Shown here: positions 6,690 to 16,251 of the stretch, piece by piece
Layout of the letters: each line of letters opens with the position of its first letter
Numbering within the stretch: position 1 is the stretch's first letter
DNA from: Thermohalobaculum sp039033215
GTDB lineage: Bacteria > Pseudomonadota > Alphaproteobacteria > Rhodobacterales > Rhodobacteraceae
Length of the DNA stretch: 64,000 nucleotides
Direction: 5' to 3'
Assembly (NCBI GenBank): GCA_039033215.1
Contig: JBCCDA010000005.1
Location: 23,834-87,833, forward strand
The notes under the pieces: generated by a model
Database searches by the model: none
Seen by the model: only the letters and a program-made list of their open reading frames with translations
What the model was told of the DNA's origin: nothing
Translations under genes and position numbers: made by a program

Positions 6690-7511
6690 TCAGGACGAGG
6701 ACGTATCGCGCATCAGAACAGCCCGGCGGCGGTCGCGAATCTCGCGGTGACGGGTAACATCCCGTGGCTCCAGAAGCCCCGCACCCGAGGGCACGAGCTC
6801 GAAGTTCCCGAACCGGTCCTCGCCCCGCGCCAGCGTCGCGCACATCTTCGCCCCCGACATCTGCTTCATCCGGGTCGGGACGTAGCGGATTGCCAGACCG
6901 ATCCGCCGGTCGTCCGATGTGTTTGGGTCGGAGCCATGAAAGAGCCGCCCGTGGTGCAGCGACATCTCCCCCGGCGCCAGCTCGACCGCAACGGCGTCCG
7001 CTTCATCGACCTCAACCGCGATCTCCTGCCCGCGGGTGAGCAGATTGTCCTCGGCAAAGGTGTCGCGGTGCTCGGCCACCTGCCGGTGCGAACCCGGAAC
7101 GAACTTCATGCAGCCCGAGGCTTTCGTGGCCGGGGACAGCGCGACCCATGCGGTTACCTCATCGTCACCCTCCAGACCCCAGTAGTGCAGGTCCTGGTGC
7201 CAGCTGACGAAGGCGGTTGAACTGGCGGGCTTGATGAAGAACGAACACGCCATGACGATCAGGTCCTCGCCGAGGATGGCGGCGACCGGGTCGGTGACGG
7301 CGCGGCTCTCGAGGATCTCGCCCACGAAGCTCAGCCCGATGTTCGAATACTCCCGGAACAGCGTATCGCCTTCCGGTATCCCGCGCGCGATCTGCTCGGC
7401 CCGCTCGAGGTTCGCGCGGTAACTCTCGGCCTGAGCCTCCGGGAACACGCGGATCGGAAAGACGAACCCGTCCCGGTCATAGGTGCTTGCAATGTTGTTA
7501 TGATCCAGCAT
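6690..7511 (-). CDS. Phytanoyl-CoA dioxygenase (PhyH) family protein
   Basis: A 273-residue Fe(II)/2-oxoglutarate-dependent oxygenase. The iron ligands are visible as His105-x-Asp107 (S-W-H-Q-D-L-H-Y-W) and the distal His192 in L-F-H-G-S-D-P-N; an Arg around residue 203-210 (D-D-R-R-I-G-L-A-I-R) would bind 2-oxoglutarate. The aromatic W-H-Q-D-L-H-Y-W-G-L pattern is common in marine bacterial PhyH proteins that hydroxylate small polar substrates, so phytanoyl-CoA is unlikely to be the real substrate. ATG 7511 is chosen over 7538 because GGGAGGT lies just before it. It lies downstream of meaB on the same strand but is separated by 206 bases containing a repeat element. Confidence 0.88.
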   Translation of the reverse strand: MLDHNNIASTYDRDGFVFPIRVFPEAQAESYRANLERAEQIARGIPEGDTLFREYSNIGLSFVGEILESRAVTDPVAAILGEDLIVMACSFFIKPASSTAFVSWHQDLHYWGLEGDDEVTAWVALSPATKASGCMKFVPGSHRQVAEHRDTFAEDNLLTRGQEIAVEVDEADAVAVELAPGEMSLHHGRLFHGSDPNTSDDRRIGLAIRYVPTRMKQMSGAKMCATLARGEDRFGNFELVPSGAGLLEPRDVTRHREIRDRRRAVLMRDTSSS

Positions 7512-7613
7512 GGCGACCTCCCTCGTTGCGATGGACATTAGCGGGGGATCGGCATCGGCACCATCCCGATGGAGATTTGGTCAGGCACTCGACGTCGCCG
7601 GCCGGGCCGATCA

Positions 7614-7680
7614 CGGGCCCTGCGGGCCCGGGCGAGAGCGCTGCTCTCGCGCTCTCGAGGTACTTCCGGCCAGATGACGG
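7614..7680 (+). repeat. Composite hairpin repeat, copy A
   Basis: Two adjacent hairpins, GGGCCC-TGC-GGGCCC and GCGAGAGC-GCT-GCTCTCGC, are followed by the core GAGGTACTTCCGGCCAGATG (7657-7676). The same order recurs at 53055-53155, and the core alone at 42526-42548 and near 51141. It fills the gap between meaB and the PhyH gene. Confidence 0.7.
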
Positions 7681-7717
7681 AGGGTACGGCGATAGGGCGG
7701 GTCGATTACCTTCAGTC

Positions 7718-8710
7718 TCAGGATCGGAGGTCGGCGATCACGCGCTCGGCCGCTTCTTCGGGGTCGAGCGTGCCGCGGGAGACCTGCTCCTCCAGATCGT
7801 CCAGCAAGGCGCGCAAACCGCTGTCGCGCCGGATGAGGTCCATCACGGCACGCTCCAGCGCCTTGCGCATGGCCTGCACCGCTTGCCGGGCCCGAGTCTG
7901 GTCCAGCAGCCCGCCCTCGAGGCGGTGGCGGTGAAGCTCGAGGACGGCGGCCCAAACTGTGTCCAACCCGGTGCCTGTGACAGCCGAGGCAGAAAGCGCC
8001 TTGGGAAATCCAGGTGCGTCGCCCTGCCGCGACCTCAGGAGATGGAGCGCCGAGGCATACTCGCTGCGCGTCGCCTCCGCTTGCGCCGCCATGTCCCCGT
8101 CCGCCTTGTTGACGACGATGAGATCGGCAATCTCCATGATGCCGCGTTTGACACCTTGCAATTCATCCCCGCCGCCGGGCGCCAGGAGCAGAACGAAGAT
8201 ATCGGTCATCTCGGCGACCATGGTCTCGGACTGACCGACACCCACCGTCTCGACCAGCACAGTGTCGTAACCCGCCGCCTCGACCAGCCTGATCGCCTCG
8301 CGCGTGCGCCGGGCAACGCCGCCCAGGGTGCCCAGGGACGGGGAGGGCCGGACAAAGGCCCCGGGCGCCCGCGACAGGCGCTCCATCCGGGTCTTGTCGC
8401 CAAGGATCGAGCCCCCCGTGCGCGTCGACGAGGGATCGACCGCCAGCACCGCCACCCGGTGGCCGGCGTCGACCAGTCGCATCCCCATCGTCTCGATGAA
8501 CGTCGACTTTCCAACACCGGGGGTACCGGAGAGGCCAATTCGCCGGACGACGGAACCCGCGGGCCCGATCCGTTCCAGCAGCGCCCGCGCTTGCAAACGA
8601 TGGTCGGGCCGGGTCGACTCGACCAGCGTGATCGCCTGGGCCAGGGCCCGGCGCTCACCGGCGACGACCCGCTGAGCGAGGGTCTCGATGGCAGTGTCGG
8701 GCTGGGACAT
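7718..8710 (-). CDS. meaB: Methylmalonyl-CoA mutase-associated GTPase MeaB (ArgK family)
   Basis: A 330-residue G3E-family GTPase that chaperones adenosylcobalamin loading and protection of acyl-CoA mutases. The Walker A GTPGVGKST is at residues 62-70, with V-D-P-S-S, G-S-I-L-G-D-K-T-R-M, V-E-T-V-G-V-G-Q-S-E and the N-K-A-D base-recognition motif in order. The C-terminal dimerisation arm is complete (ending D-P-E-E-A-A-E-R-V-I-A-D-L). No mutase gene is in the window, so the partner must lie elsewhere. It is divergent from the DUF3108 gene at 8818 with about 107 bases between them. Confidence 0.95.
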   Translation of the reverse strand: MSQPDTAIETLAQRVVAGERRALAQAITLVESTRPDHRLQARALLERIGPAGSVVRRIGLSGTPGVGKSTFIETMGMRLVDAGHRVAVLAVDPSSTRTGGSILGDKTRMERLSRAPGAFVRPSPSLGTLGGVARRTREAIRLVEAAGYDTVLVETVGVGQSETMVAEMTDIFVLLLAPGGGDELQGVKRGIMEIADLIVVNKADGDMAAQAEATRSEYASALHLLRSRQGDAPGFPKALSASAVTGTGLDTVWAAVLELHRHRLEGGLLDQTRARQAVQAMRKALERAVMDLIRRDSGLRALLDDLEEQVSRGTLDPEEAAERVIADLRS

Positions 8711-8817
8711 GGCCGGTGAATCCGGTATGGGTTGGATATCGCCCTACGCCGATCAGGCGGGGGCCGCGCGGGCGCCTGAATAGGCGAAGTACAGGCCCGC
8801 TGCAACGGAGGTGTAGA

Positions 8818-9561
8818 ATGATCGCTTTGCGTATGTGTATGGCGGCCGCCCTGGTTGCGGTGGGGTTGGCGCCGATCCCGGTGGCTTCGGACCCCGCGAC
8901 CCCGCCAAGGGTCAACACGATCTACGATCTCTATCTCGGGGGTATCAAGGCGGGCGAGCTTTCAATCGACGCCGATTACACAGCCGACGGTTATTCCGCG
9001 CAGTCGGTGCTCCGGACAGCCGGGATCGTCGGATTTGTCTACCGCGCGTCGTTCGAGGCCGTGGCTGAGGGCCGGCTGACGGACTCCGGGCTGGCGCCCG
9101 AACGGTTTGCCGCAGACAGCCGGATGAAGTCCAAGACCCAATCAGTCGAGATGATTTATGGGGATGGCGCGCCGCAGCAGGTGAACGCCGAGCCGGCGTT
9201 CATCCCCAAACCCTGGCAGGTCGACCCGACCGAGCAGAAAGGCGCGCTGGACCCGATCACGGCGGCACTGATGGCCCTGGCACCCGCCTCGACAGAAAGT
9301 CTCTGCAATCAGAGTGTCCCAGTCTTCGACGGCCGCCGACGCTATGCGATCGATCTCGGCGCCCCCGTCGTCGAGCATGGCCGCATCAAGTGCCCTGCCG
9401 TCTACCGCCGGATCGCGGGCTTCAAGCCCAAGATGATGGCAAAGAATCCACAGTTTCCGTTCTCGATCTGGTTCGAGGAGCGCGACGACGGGCTGGCCCA
9501 TGTGGTGCGCGCGGCGGGCGAGAGCATGTTCGGCCTCGCGGTGGTTCTGTTGCGCGAGTAG
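8818..9561 (+). CDS. DUF3108 domain-containing exported protein
   Basis: A 247-residue protein with a signal peptide (residues 1-24, M-I-A-L-R-M-C-M-A-A-A-L-V, cleavage after V-A-S or nearby), so periplasmic. The mature part begins Y-D-L-Y-L-G-G-I-K-A-G-E-L, then Y-x-A-x-S-V-L-R-T-A-G-I-V-G, the typical opening of DUF3108 beta-rich proteins of unknown function. GGAGGTG six bases upstream fixes ATG 8818; an upstream GTG would only add non-signal residues. It is followed after 65 bases by hrpB on the same strand. Confidence 0.85.
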   Translation: MIALRMCMAAALVAVGLAPIPVASDPATPPRVNTIYDLYLGGIKAGELSIDADYTADGYSAQSVLRTAGIVGFVYRASFEAVAEGRLTDSGLAPERFAADSRMKSKTQSVEMIYGDGAPQQVNAEPAFIPKPWQVDPTEQKGALDPITAALMALAPASTESLCNQSVPVFDGRRRYAIDLGAPVVEHGRIKCPAVYRRIAGFKPKMMAKNPQFPFSIWFEERDDGLAHVVRAAGESMFGLAVVLLRE

Positions 9562-9626
9562 ACGGCTGATCGCCCCAGGCGCGTACGCCTTGCCCCCGGG
9601 CGCGCGCTCTGACATTCCCGCAGGCC

Positions 9627-12092
9627 ATGAACCTGCCCATCGATGCCGTCCTTCCGGATGTTCGCGCGGCCCTTAGCGGGGGCACGCAACTGATCCTCGC
9701 CGCCCCACCGGGCGCGGGCAAGACGACCGGCGTGCCGCTGGCGTTGCTGGACGAGAGCTGGGTCGAGGGGCGGATCCTGGTGCTGGAGCCGCGGCGCCTC
9801 GCAACCCGGGCCGCCGCGGAACGCATGGCCTCGGTGCTGGGCGAGAAGACCGGGCAGCACATCGGCTACCGCATCCGGGGCGAGAGCAAGGTCTCAAAGG
9901 CCACCAAGGTCGAGGTGATCACCGAAGGCATCCTGACCCGGATGTTGCAATCCGATCCGGAACTGCCGGGGGTCTCGGCGGTGCTGTTTGACGAGGTCCA
10001 CGAGCGCTCGATCCATACGGACCTCGGCCTCGCGCTTTGTCTCGAGGCGCAGGAGACGCTGCGCCCGGATCTGAAGGTCGTCGCCATGTCAGCGACCCTG
10101 GACGTCGCCGCGTTCCGCCGGATCATGCCGGAGGCGGCGGTGATCGAAAGTGCTGGGCGCGCCTTCCCCGTCGACACCCGTTGGCTGCCGCGCCCCTGGC
10201 GCCGACCGGAGGACAACCGTCGCGGCCTGCCCGCCGCCATCGCCGCGCAGGTCCGCGCTGCCTTGTCCGAACAGCCGGGAGACGTTCTTGTCTTCCTCCC
10301 CGGCGCGGGGGAGATCCGCCGGACCGCCAACCTGTTGGAGGACGCAGAGGCCGAGATCAGACCCCTTTACGGTGCGCTGCCCTTTGCCGAGCAGCAAGCC
10401 GCCCTGCGCCCGTCCGATCGCCGTCGTGTGGTGCTGGCAACCTCGATTGCGGAGACCTCGCTGACGGTGCCGGGGGTCCGGGTCGTGATCGATTCGGGCT
10501 TTGCCCGGCGGGCGGAGGTCGACCGCGCCACGGGTCTCTCGCGGCTGGTCACGGTGCCCGTCTCACGCGCTGAAGCCGACCAGCGTCGCGGGCGGGCCGG
10601 ACGGATGGAGCCGGGCGTGTGCTACCGGATGTGGACAAGGGGGGTGGAAGGCGCCCTGCCCGCCCAGCCCCCACCGGAGATCCTCGCAACCGATCTGGCA
10701 CCGCTGGCGCTGGAACTCGCGGTCTGGGGCACCACAGACCTCGCCGCCATGCGCTTCATCGACCCGCCACCCGCGGCTGGCCTCACCGCCGCCCGTCGGC
10801 TGTTGCAGGACCTCGGCGCGCTGGACGCCGACGGTCGCGTGACACCGGAGGGCCGCGAGATGGCCCGCAAACCGCTGCATCCACGGCTGTCGCACATGGT
10901 GCAGGCGGGCGTGGCCCAGGGCGCCGCGGCCGAGGCGGCACTACTCGCAGCGATGGTATCGGAGCGCGACCCTCTGCGCGCGGCGACATCCGATCTCCGT
11001 ACCCGGCTGGACGCCATCCTCTCCCCGCCAGCGGCGGCTGATCGCGGAACAATCCAGCGCATCCGTGACGATGCCCGGCGGATCTCCCCAGGCCGCGTCG
11101 ACAAGGCCCGCCTGCATCGCGTGTCAGCGCTGCTCACAGCCCACGCCTACCCGGACCGGATAGCCATGCGGCGCCCGGGGGACCAGCCGCGCTACCTGCT
11201 CTCGAACGGGCGCGGCGCGATGTTGCCCGCAGGGGACCCCCTGGCCGGGGAGCGTCTGCTCATCGCTACAGATCTCGAAGACGGGCGCGAGGCCCGAATC
11301 CGTGCGGCGATCCCGTTGAGCGAGGCGGAGCTTCGCGATGTGCACGGCGGCCTCATTGCCGAGACAACGGTTGCCGAGTGGTCGTCGCGCGACAGTGCCG
11401 TCGTGGCCCGTCGGCGCGAGATGCTGGGCGCCATCGCACTCAGCGACCGGCGCTGGGACGATGCACCCGCCGATGTGCTGGGTGCAGCCCTTCTCGATGG
11501 GATCCGCGAGAAGGGGATCACCGCCCTGCCATGGCCCAAGGGCGCGCTGGCTCTGCGAACACGAATCGGTTGGCTGCGGGCGCTGAGCGGTGAGATCGCG
11601 CAGCGCCTGCCCGATTGGTCGGACGACGGGCTTGCCGAAAATCTGGCGACCTGGCTCGCGCCACATCTCGACGGCGAGACCAGGATCGGACAACTCGACA
11701 AGCTGGATTTCACCAACATCCTGCGCGGCGCCCTGGACTGGGAGACCGCGCAGGAGGCCGACCGGCTCGCCCCCTCGCACTGGCAAACACCGCTGGGATC
11801 CCGGATCCTTGTCGACTATTCCGGTGAGACGCCGCAGTTGTCCGTACGCCTGCAGGAGGTTTTTGGCCTTACCCATCACCCGATGATCGGTGATCCGCCA
11901 GTGCCACTATCGCTATCCCTTCTGTCCCCGGCACAGCGCCCTGTCCAGGTCACCTCGGACCTGCCGGGCTTCTGGTCGGGCAGCTACGCGGACGTCCGCC
12001 GGGACATGCGCGCACGCTATCCCAGACACCCCTGGCCCGAAGATCCCAGCTCGGCCGAGCCGACAAAACGCGCAAGAACAACGAAATCGTAA
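9627..12092 (+). CDS. hrpB: ATP-dependent helicase HrpB
   Basis: An 821-residue DEAH-family RNA helicase of full length. Motif I is A-P-P-G-A-G-K-T-T-G-V (about residues 29-38), motif II is the HrpB-type DEVHER, motif III S-A-T-L-D, motif V A-T-S-I-A-E-T-S-L-T and motif VI Q-R-R-G-R-A-G-R. The helicase-associated HA2 domain and the HrpB-specific C-terminal domain follow, ending in a Lys/Arg/Thr tail. The cellular role of HrpB outside enterobacterial mRNA and stress phenotypes is not well defined. The Shine-Dalgarno is weak (GCAGG). It lies between the DUF3108 gene and gdhA on the same strand, with about 90 bases to the latter. Confidence 0.95.
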   Translation: MNLPIDAVLPDVRAALSGGTQLILAAPPGAGKTTGVPLALLDESWVEGRILVLEPRRLATRAAAERMASVLGEKTGQHIGYRIRGESKVSKATKVEVITEGILTRMLQSDPELPGVSAVLFDEVHERSIHTDLGLALCLEAQETLRPDLKVVAMSATLDVAAFRRIMPEAAVIESAGRAFPVDTRWLPRPWRRPEDNRRGLPAAIAAQVRAALSEQPGDVLVFLPGAGEIRRTANLLEDAEAEIRPLYGALPFAEQQAALRPSDRRRVVLATSIAETSLTVPGVRVVIDSGFARRAEVDRATGLSRLVTVPVSRAEADQRRGRAGRMEPGVCYRMWTRGVEGALPAQPPPEILATDLAPLALELAVWGTTDLAAMRFIDPPPAAGLTAARRLLQDLGALDADGRVTPEGREMARKPLHPRLSHMVQAGVAQGAAAEAALLAAMVSERDPLRAATSDLRTRLDAILSPPAAADRGTIQRIRDDARRISPGRVDKARLHRVSALLTAHAYPDRIAMRRPGDQPRYLLSNGRGAMLPAGDPLAGERLLIATDLEDGREARIRAAIPLSEAELRDVHGGLIAETTVAEWSSRDSAVVARRREMLGAIALSDRRWDDAPADVLGAALLDGIREKGITALPWPKGALALRTRIGWLRALSGEIAQRLPDWSDDGLAENLATWLAPHLDGETRIGQLDKLDFTNILRGALDWETAQEADRLAPSHWQTPLGSRILVDYSGETPQLSVRLQEVFGLTHHPMIGDPPVPLSLSLLSPAQRPVQVTSDLPGFWSGSYADVRRDMRARYPRHPWPEDPSSAEPTKRARTTKS

Positions 12093-12181
12093 CGATCACC
12101 TGCTCAGGAATGGGACAACTCTCGTTGACCTCGCACCGAGTCGGGCGCAGGCTTCGTCCAAAACCGCTGGGGAGCTTCAGA

Positions 12182-13612
12182 ATGAACACCACCGTCTATC
12201 AAAGTCACCGTGAACCCACGTTCCGCGAGTCGGTCGAGATCATGTTCAATCAGGCGGCAGACCTGATCGACATGCCCGAGGGCCTGGCCGAGAAGATCCG
12301 CGTCTGCAACTCTACCTACACGGTCCGTTTCGGGGTGAAGCTGCGCGGGCAGATCCACACGTTTACGGGATACCGCAGCGTCCATTCGGAGCATATGGAG
12401 CCGGTCAAGGGTGGCATCCGCTATGCCGACAACGTGCACCAGGACGAGGTCGAGGCGCTTGCAGCGCTCATGACGTTCAAGTGCAGCCTTGTCGAGGTGC
12501 CTTTTGGCGGCTCGAAGGGTGGGTTGCGGATCGATCCGCGCCAGTGGGACGGCGACGAGCTCGAGCGGATCACCCGGCGCTTCGCCTACGAGCTGATCAA
12601 GCGCGACCTGATCAACCCCTCGCAAAACGTGCCTGCACCCGACATGGGCACCGGCGAGCGTGAGATGGCCTGGATCGCCGACCAGTATAAGCGCATGCAC
12701 ACGACCGACATCGATGGCAACGCCTGCGTCACCGGCAAGCCGCGCAACGCGGGCGGTATCGCCGGGCGGGTCGAGGCGACGGGGCGCGGGGTGCAGTACG
12801 CGCTGCGCGAGTTCTTCCGCAACCCCGAGGACGTGAAGAAGGCGGGCCTCACGGGTGACCTCGGCGGCAAGCGCGTGGTCGTCCAGGGGCTCGGCAACGT
12901 CGGGTACCACGCCGCGAAGTTCCTGGCCGACGAAGATGATTGCAAGATCGTGGGCATCGGCGAACGGGACGGGGCCATCATGAACCCCGACGGCTTCGAC
13001 ATCGACGCCGTCCGTGCGCACATCATGGAGCGCCAGGGCGTCAAGGGATATCCCGGGGCCGAGTACGCCGAAGAAGGCGCCAAGGTCCTCGAGCAGGATT
13101 GCGACATCCTTATCCCGGCGGCGTTGGAAGGCGTGATCCATCTGCGCAACGCCCGCGACGTCAAGGCACCACTGATCATCGAGGCGGCGAATGGCCCGAT
13201 CACGGCGGGCGCCAACGACATCCTGCGCGATGCGGGCTGCATCATCATCCCGGACCTCTACGCCAACGCCGGCGGTGTGACGGTGTCCTACTTCGAATGG
13301 GTCAAGAACCTCAGCCACATCCGCTTCGGACGCATGCAGCGTCGGCAGGAAGAGGCACGCCACCAGTTGCTGGTCGACGAGATCGAGCGGCTGACGGGCA
13401 ACAAGGTCACCGAGTCCTTCAAGGAGAAGTACATCCAGGGCGCGGGCGAGCTGGAACTGGTGCGCTCCGGCCTCGATGACACGATGCGCATTGCCTACCA
13501 ACAGATGGCCGAGGTTTGGCGGGCACGGGACGACGTGCCGGATCTGCGCACGGCGGGATACATCGTCGCTGTCGAGCGTGTTCGCGACACCTATCAGGCC
13601 AAAGGGCTCTGA
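12182..13612 (+). CDS. gdhA: Glutamate dehydrogenase (Glu/Leu/Phe/Val dehydrogenase family)
   Basis: A 476-residue NAD(P)-dependent enzyme interconverting glutamate with 2-oxoglutarate and ammonia. The substrate domain has K-G-G-I-R-Y, L-M-T-F-K-C-S-L-V-E-V-P-F-G-G-S-K-G-G-L and N-V-P-A-P-D-M-G-T. The Rossmann motif V-V-Q-G-L-G-N-V-G is near residue 240. The E-A-A-N-G-P-I-T and D-L-Y-A-N-A-G-G-V-T-V-S-Y-F-E-W motifs follow. The start at ATG 12182 (M-N-T-T-V-Y) is supported by a GGGGAG upstream; the reading frame continues open to 12110 without a better start. Cofactor preference was not resolved. It is convergent with recN 14 bases away. Confidence 0.95.
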   Translation: MNTTVYQSHREPTFRESVEIMFNQAADLIDMPEGLAEKIRVCNSTYTVRFGVKLRGQIHTFTGYRSVHSEHMEPVKGGIRYADNVHQDEVEALAALMTFKCSLVEVPFGGSKGGLRIDPRQWDGDELERITRRFAYELIKRDLINPSQNVPAPDMGTGEREMAWIADQYKRMHTTDIDGNACVTGKPRNAGGIAGRVEATGRGVQYALREFFRNPEDVKKAGLTGDLGGKRVVVQGLGNVGYHAAKFLADEDDCKIVGIGERDGAIMNPDGFDIDAVRAHIMERQGVKGYPGAEYAEEGAKVLEQDCDILIPAALEGVIHLRNARDVKAPLIIEAANGPITAGANDILRDAGCIIIPDLYANAGGVTVSYFEWVKNLSHIRFGRMQRRQEEARHQLLVDEIERLTGNKVTESFKEKYIQGAGELELVRSGLDDTMRIAYQQMAEVWRARDDVPDLRTAGYIVAVERVRDTYQAKGL

Positions 13613-13626
13613 GACCCGAGCCTGCC

Positions 13627-15285
13627 CTAGCTTGCCTGTTCGATCAGGGCGTCGGCCGCCGCGCGGGCGGCGTCCGTCACCGCGTCGCCTGACAGCATGC
13701 GCGCGATCTCGTCCCGCCGCGCCACCTGCGAGAGCGGCGTGACATCCGTCCGTGCGGCGCCGGCAACGAGGCTTTTGGCAATCTGGAAGTGCCGCTGCCC
13801 CAGCGCCGCGACCTGGGGTGAGTGGGTGACAACCAGCACCTGACCCGCTTCGGCCAACCGCGATAGGCGACGCCCGACGGCATCCGCCGTCGCACCGCCC
13901 ACGCCGCGGTCAATCTCGTCGAAGATCAGCGACAGCCCGTCGGAGCGGTTCGCAAGCTGGACCTTGAGGGCCAGCAGAAACCGCGAGAGCTCCCCGCCCG
14001 AGGCGATGCGGTCTATCGGCCCCGGGCGTGCGCCCGGATTGATAGCTGCGGTAAACCGGACATCCTCAGCGCCCTCCGGCCCCGGATCCCCTTCAGTGAT
14101 CTCGGTGACGAACCGGGCGTTCTCCATCTTCAGCGGGGCCAGTTCCTCGGTCACCGCTGCATCCAGCTGCGTGGCTGCCGTGCGCCGCGCGGCGCCCAGT
14201 GCCGCCGCGGCTCTGGTGTAGGCGGCCTCGGCGGCACTGGTTGCATCCTGCAGGGCGCCGATGGTCGCCTCTCCCGCGTCTATGCTCGAGAGATCCGCCG
14301 CCAGGCTGCGTGCGTGATCGGCAAGACCGTCCGCGGAGACGTCATGCTTTCGGGCCAGCCGCCGGATCGCGAACAACCGCTCTTCGACGTCGTCGAGCCG
14401 GCCAGGGTCCACCGTCATCGCCTCGTCGGCGAGCCGCAAGGCGGCCTCGGCCTCAGCCAGCTCGGCAAGGGTCCGGTCGATCCCGGCGATCGTCTCCTCA
14501 AGCCGACCCTCCGCCCGCTCGGCAATGTGCATCAGCCGGGAGAGCGCACCCGACAAGGCGCCCTCGGCCCCATCTCCGCCCAAAGCCGACAGGGCCTGAT
14601 TGATCTCGCCCTTGAGCTCGGCGGCATGCCGGATCAGGCGGCGCTCGGACTCAAGCTCGGCGTCTTCGCCCGGCTGCGGCGCCAACGCTTCAAGCTCCTC
14701 GACGGCGTGGCGCAAGTAGTCCGCATCCGCCGCGGCCTTCTCCAACTGGGCGCGGGCGGCGTCCAACGCCTTCACAGCCCCCTGCCATTCGGTCCAGGCA
14801 ACCCGGACCGCCGCGCGTTCTGACGCATGACCACCGAAGGCGTCCAGCATGCCCCGGTGACCGCGCGCCGCGAGCAGACCGCGGTCGTCATGCTGCCCGT
14901 GCACCTCCACCAGCAAGGTACCGATCCGGGACAGAACTTCGGCACTGACCCGCTGATCATTGACGAATGCCCGCGACGGCCCGTCCTCGGAGGCGGTGCG
15001 GCGCAGGATCAGCTCTCCGTCGCTCGCGTCGAGATCCAGGTCGTCCAGCAGCGCTTGCACAGGATGGCGGGGACCGGGTTCGAACGTGGCGGTCACGCTG
15101 CCCTTGCCCGCACCGGCACGCACCAGATCGCGCGCGGGGCGCCCGCCCAGGGCGAAGCCCAATGCATCCAGAAGGATCGACTTGCCGGCACCCGTCTCGC
15201 CGGTGAGCACATTCAGCCCGGGCTCGAAATCGAGATCCAGCGTCTCGATGAGCACGATATCGCGGATCGCGAGCGCACTGAGCAT
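13627..15285 (-). CDS. recN: DNA repair protein RecN
   Basis: A 552-residue SMC-like ATPase acting in double-strand-break repair. The Walker A G-E-T-G-A-G-K-S is at residues 29-36 and the ABC signature/Walker B region is at the C-terminus (I-A-S-G-G-E-L-S-R-F-L-L-A-L-K, then L-I-F-D-E-I-D-R-G-V-G-G). Between them is a long Ala/Glu-rich coiled-coil region. ATG 15285 (M-L-S-A-L-A-I-R-D-I) matches the conserved family start; the frame extends upstream into bamD but that part has no homology-like content. It is the last gene of the dcw-lpxC-bamD-recN run, 19 bases after bamD. Confidence 0.95.
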   Translation of the reverse strand: MLSALAIRDIVLIETLDLDFEPGLNVLTGETGAGKSILLDALGFALGGRPARDLVRAGAGKGSVTATFEPGPRHPVQALLDDLDLDASDGELILRRTASEDGPSRAFVNDQRVSAEVLSRIGTLLVEVHGQHDDRGLLAARGHRGMLDAFGGHASERAAVRVAWTEWQGAVKALDAARAQLEKAAADADYLRHAVEELEALAPQPGEDAELESERRLIRHAAELKGEINQALSALGGDGAEGALSGALSRLMHIAERAEGRLEETIAGIDRTLAELAEAEAALRLADEAMTVDPGRLDDVEERLFAIRRLARKHDVSADGLADHARSLAADLSSIDAGEATIGALQDATSAAEAAYTRAAAALGAARRTAATQLDAAVTEELAPLKMENARFVTEITEGDPGPEGAEDVRFTAAINPGARPGPIDRIASGGELSRFLLALKVQLANRSDGLSLIFDEIDRGVGGATADAVGRRLSRLAEAGQVLVVTHSPQVAALGQRHFQIAKSLVAGAARTDVTPLSQVARRDEIARMLSGDAVTDAARAAADALIEQAS

Positions 15286-15304
15286 CAGCGGCGCACGGCC
15301 CGGG

Positions 15305-16150
15305 TTAGAGCCATTTGCCCTGGAAGACGCGCCGGTAGATGTCACTGAAGAAGCCGCCGGGCTCGCGCTCGGGCCGCAGATCACGATCCGTCAGCAACGC
15401 AAACGAGGCCGCATACCACTCCGATCCCACGAAGTTCTCGCCCAGCACCGCCGCGGTCGTGACCGCTTCGTCCTCCAGCCCCAGAGACAGGTATGCCTCG
15501 ACCAGCCGATGCAGCGCCTCCGGCGTGTGCGCTGTGGTCTGGTACTGCTCGAGCACGACCCGGAAGCGGTTCACGGCCGCGATGTAGTGGCCCCGCTTGA
15601 GGTAGTAGCGCCCGACCGTCATCTCCTTGCCGGCAAGGTGATTGTTCGTGAGGTCGATCTTCAACTGGGCGTCGCGGGCATAGTCCGACGTTGGATAGCG
15701 CAGTGTGACTTCCGTCAGTTCCTGCAGCGCGTTCTTGGTGGTCGCCTGGTCACGCTCCACATCGACAATCGTGTCATAGTAGGTGAGCGCGATCAGATAC
15801 TGGGCATAGGCCGCATCGGGGTCCGAGGGATAGAGATCGAGATAGCGTCCCGCCGAGGCCCTGGCGGCCGGCATGTTGCCCGCCTCGTAGCTTGAGTAAG
15901 CCGACATGATCGTGGCGCGCTTGGCCAGTTGCGAGAAGGGATAGAGACGCTCGAGCTCATCATAGGTCTGGGCTGCGGCTTGGGGGTTGTTGTCTTCCAG
16001 CAGCGCTTCCGCGTCTTCGAAGATCTCCTGCGCGCTGCGCTCTTCCACGACGACCTCGTCGTCGTCGTCGAACCAGCCGGTGGAGCAGGCTGATAGTACC
16101 GCGCAAGCAAGGACGAGCCCAAGCATTCTAAGCGCGCCACGTCGTATCAT
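15305..16150 (-). CDS. bamD: Outer membrane assembly lipoprotein BamD
   Basis: A 281-residue lipoprotein of the BAM complex, which inserts beta-barrel proteins into the outer membrane. The lipobox L-S-A-C places the lipidated Cys at about residue 22. The mature protein has TPR-type helices (A-L-L-E-D-N-N-P-Q-A-A-A-Q-T-Y-D-E-L, Y-P-F-S-Q-L-A-K-R-A, Y-P-S-D-P-D-A-A-Y-A-Q-Y) as in BamD/ComL. Six acidic residues follow the anchor (W-F-D-D-D-D-E). GGAGA precedes ATG 16150. It sits between lpxC and recN, so outer-membrane biogenesis genes follow directly on the division cluster. Confidence 0.95.
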   Translation of the reverse strand: MIRRGALRMLGLVLACAVLSACSTGWFDDDDEVVVEERSAQEIFEDAEALLEDNNPQAAAQTYDELERLYPFSQLAKRATIMSAYSSYEAGNMPAARASAGRYLDLYPSDPDAAYAQYLIALTYYDTIVDVERDQATTKNALQELTEVTLRYPTSDYARDAQLKIDLTNNHLAGKEMTVGRYYLKRGHYIAAVNRFRVVLEQYQTTAHTPEALHRLVEAYLSLGLEDEAVTTAAVLGENFVGSEWYAASFALLTDRDLRPEREPGGFFSDIYRRVFQGKWL

Positions 16151-16251
16151 GTTTTCTGTCTCCGCACCCCGCCGGTTCGCCGGCTCTCAGTCTGCCGACA
16201 CCATACTGTTCCGATCAGACAAGGGGAAGGGGCGACGCGCCGGATGGGCTG

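Noticed and set aside
12104..13501. Long minus-strand reading frame (465 codons) opposite gdhA
   Set aside because: It is the GC-driven antisense shadow of the strongly conserved glutamate dehydrogenase and has an implausible His/Arg/Val composition without motifs.
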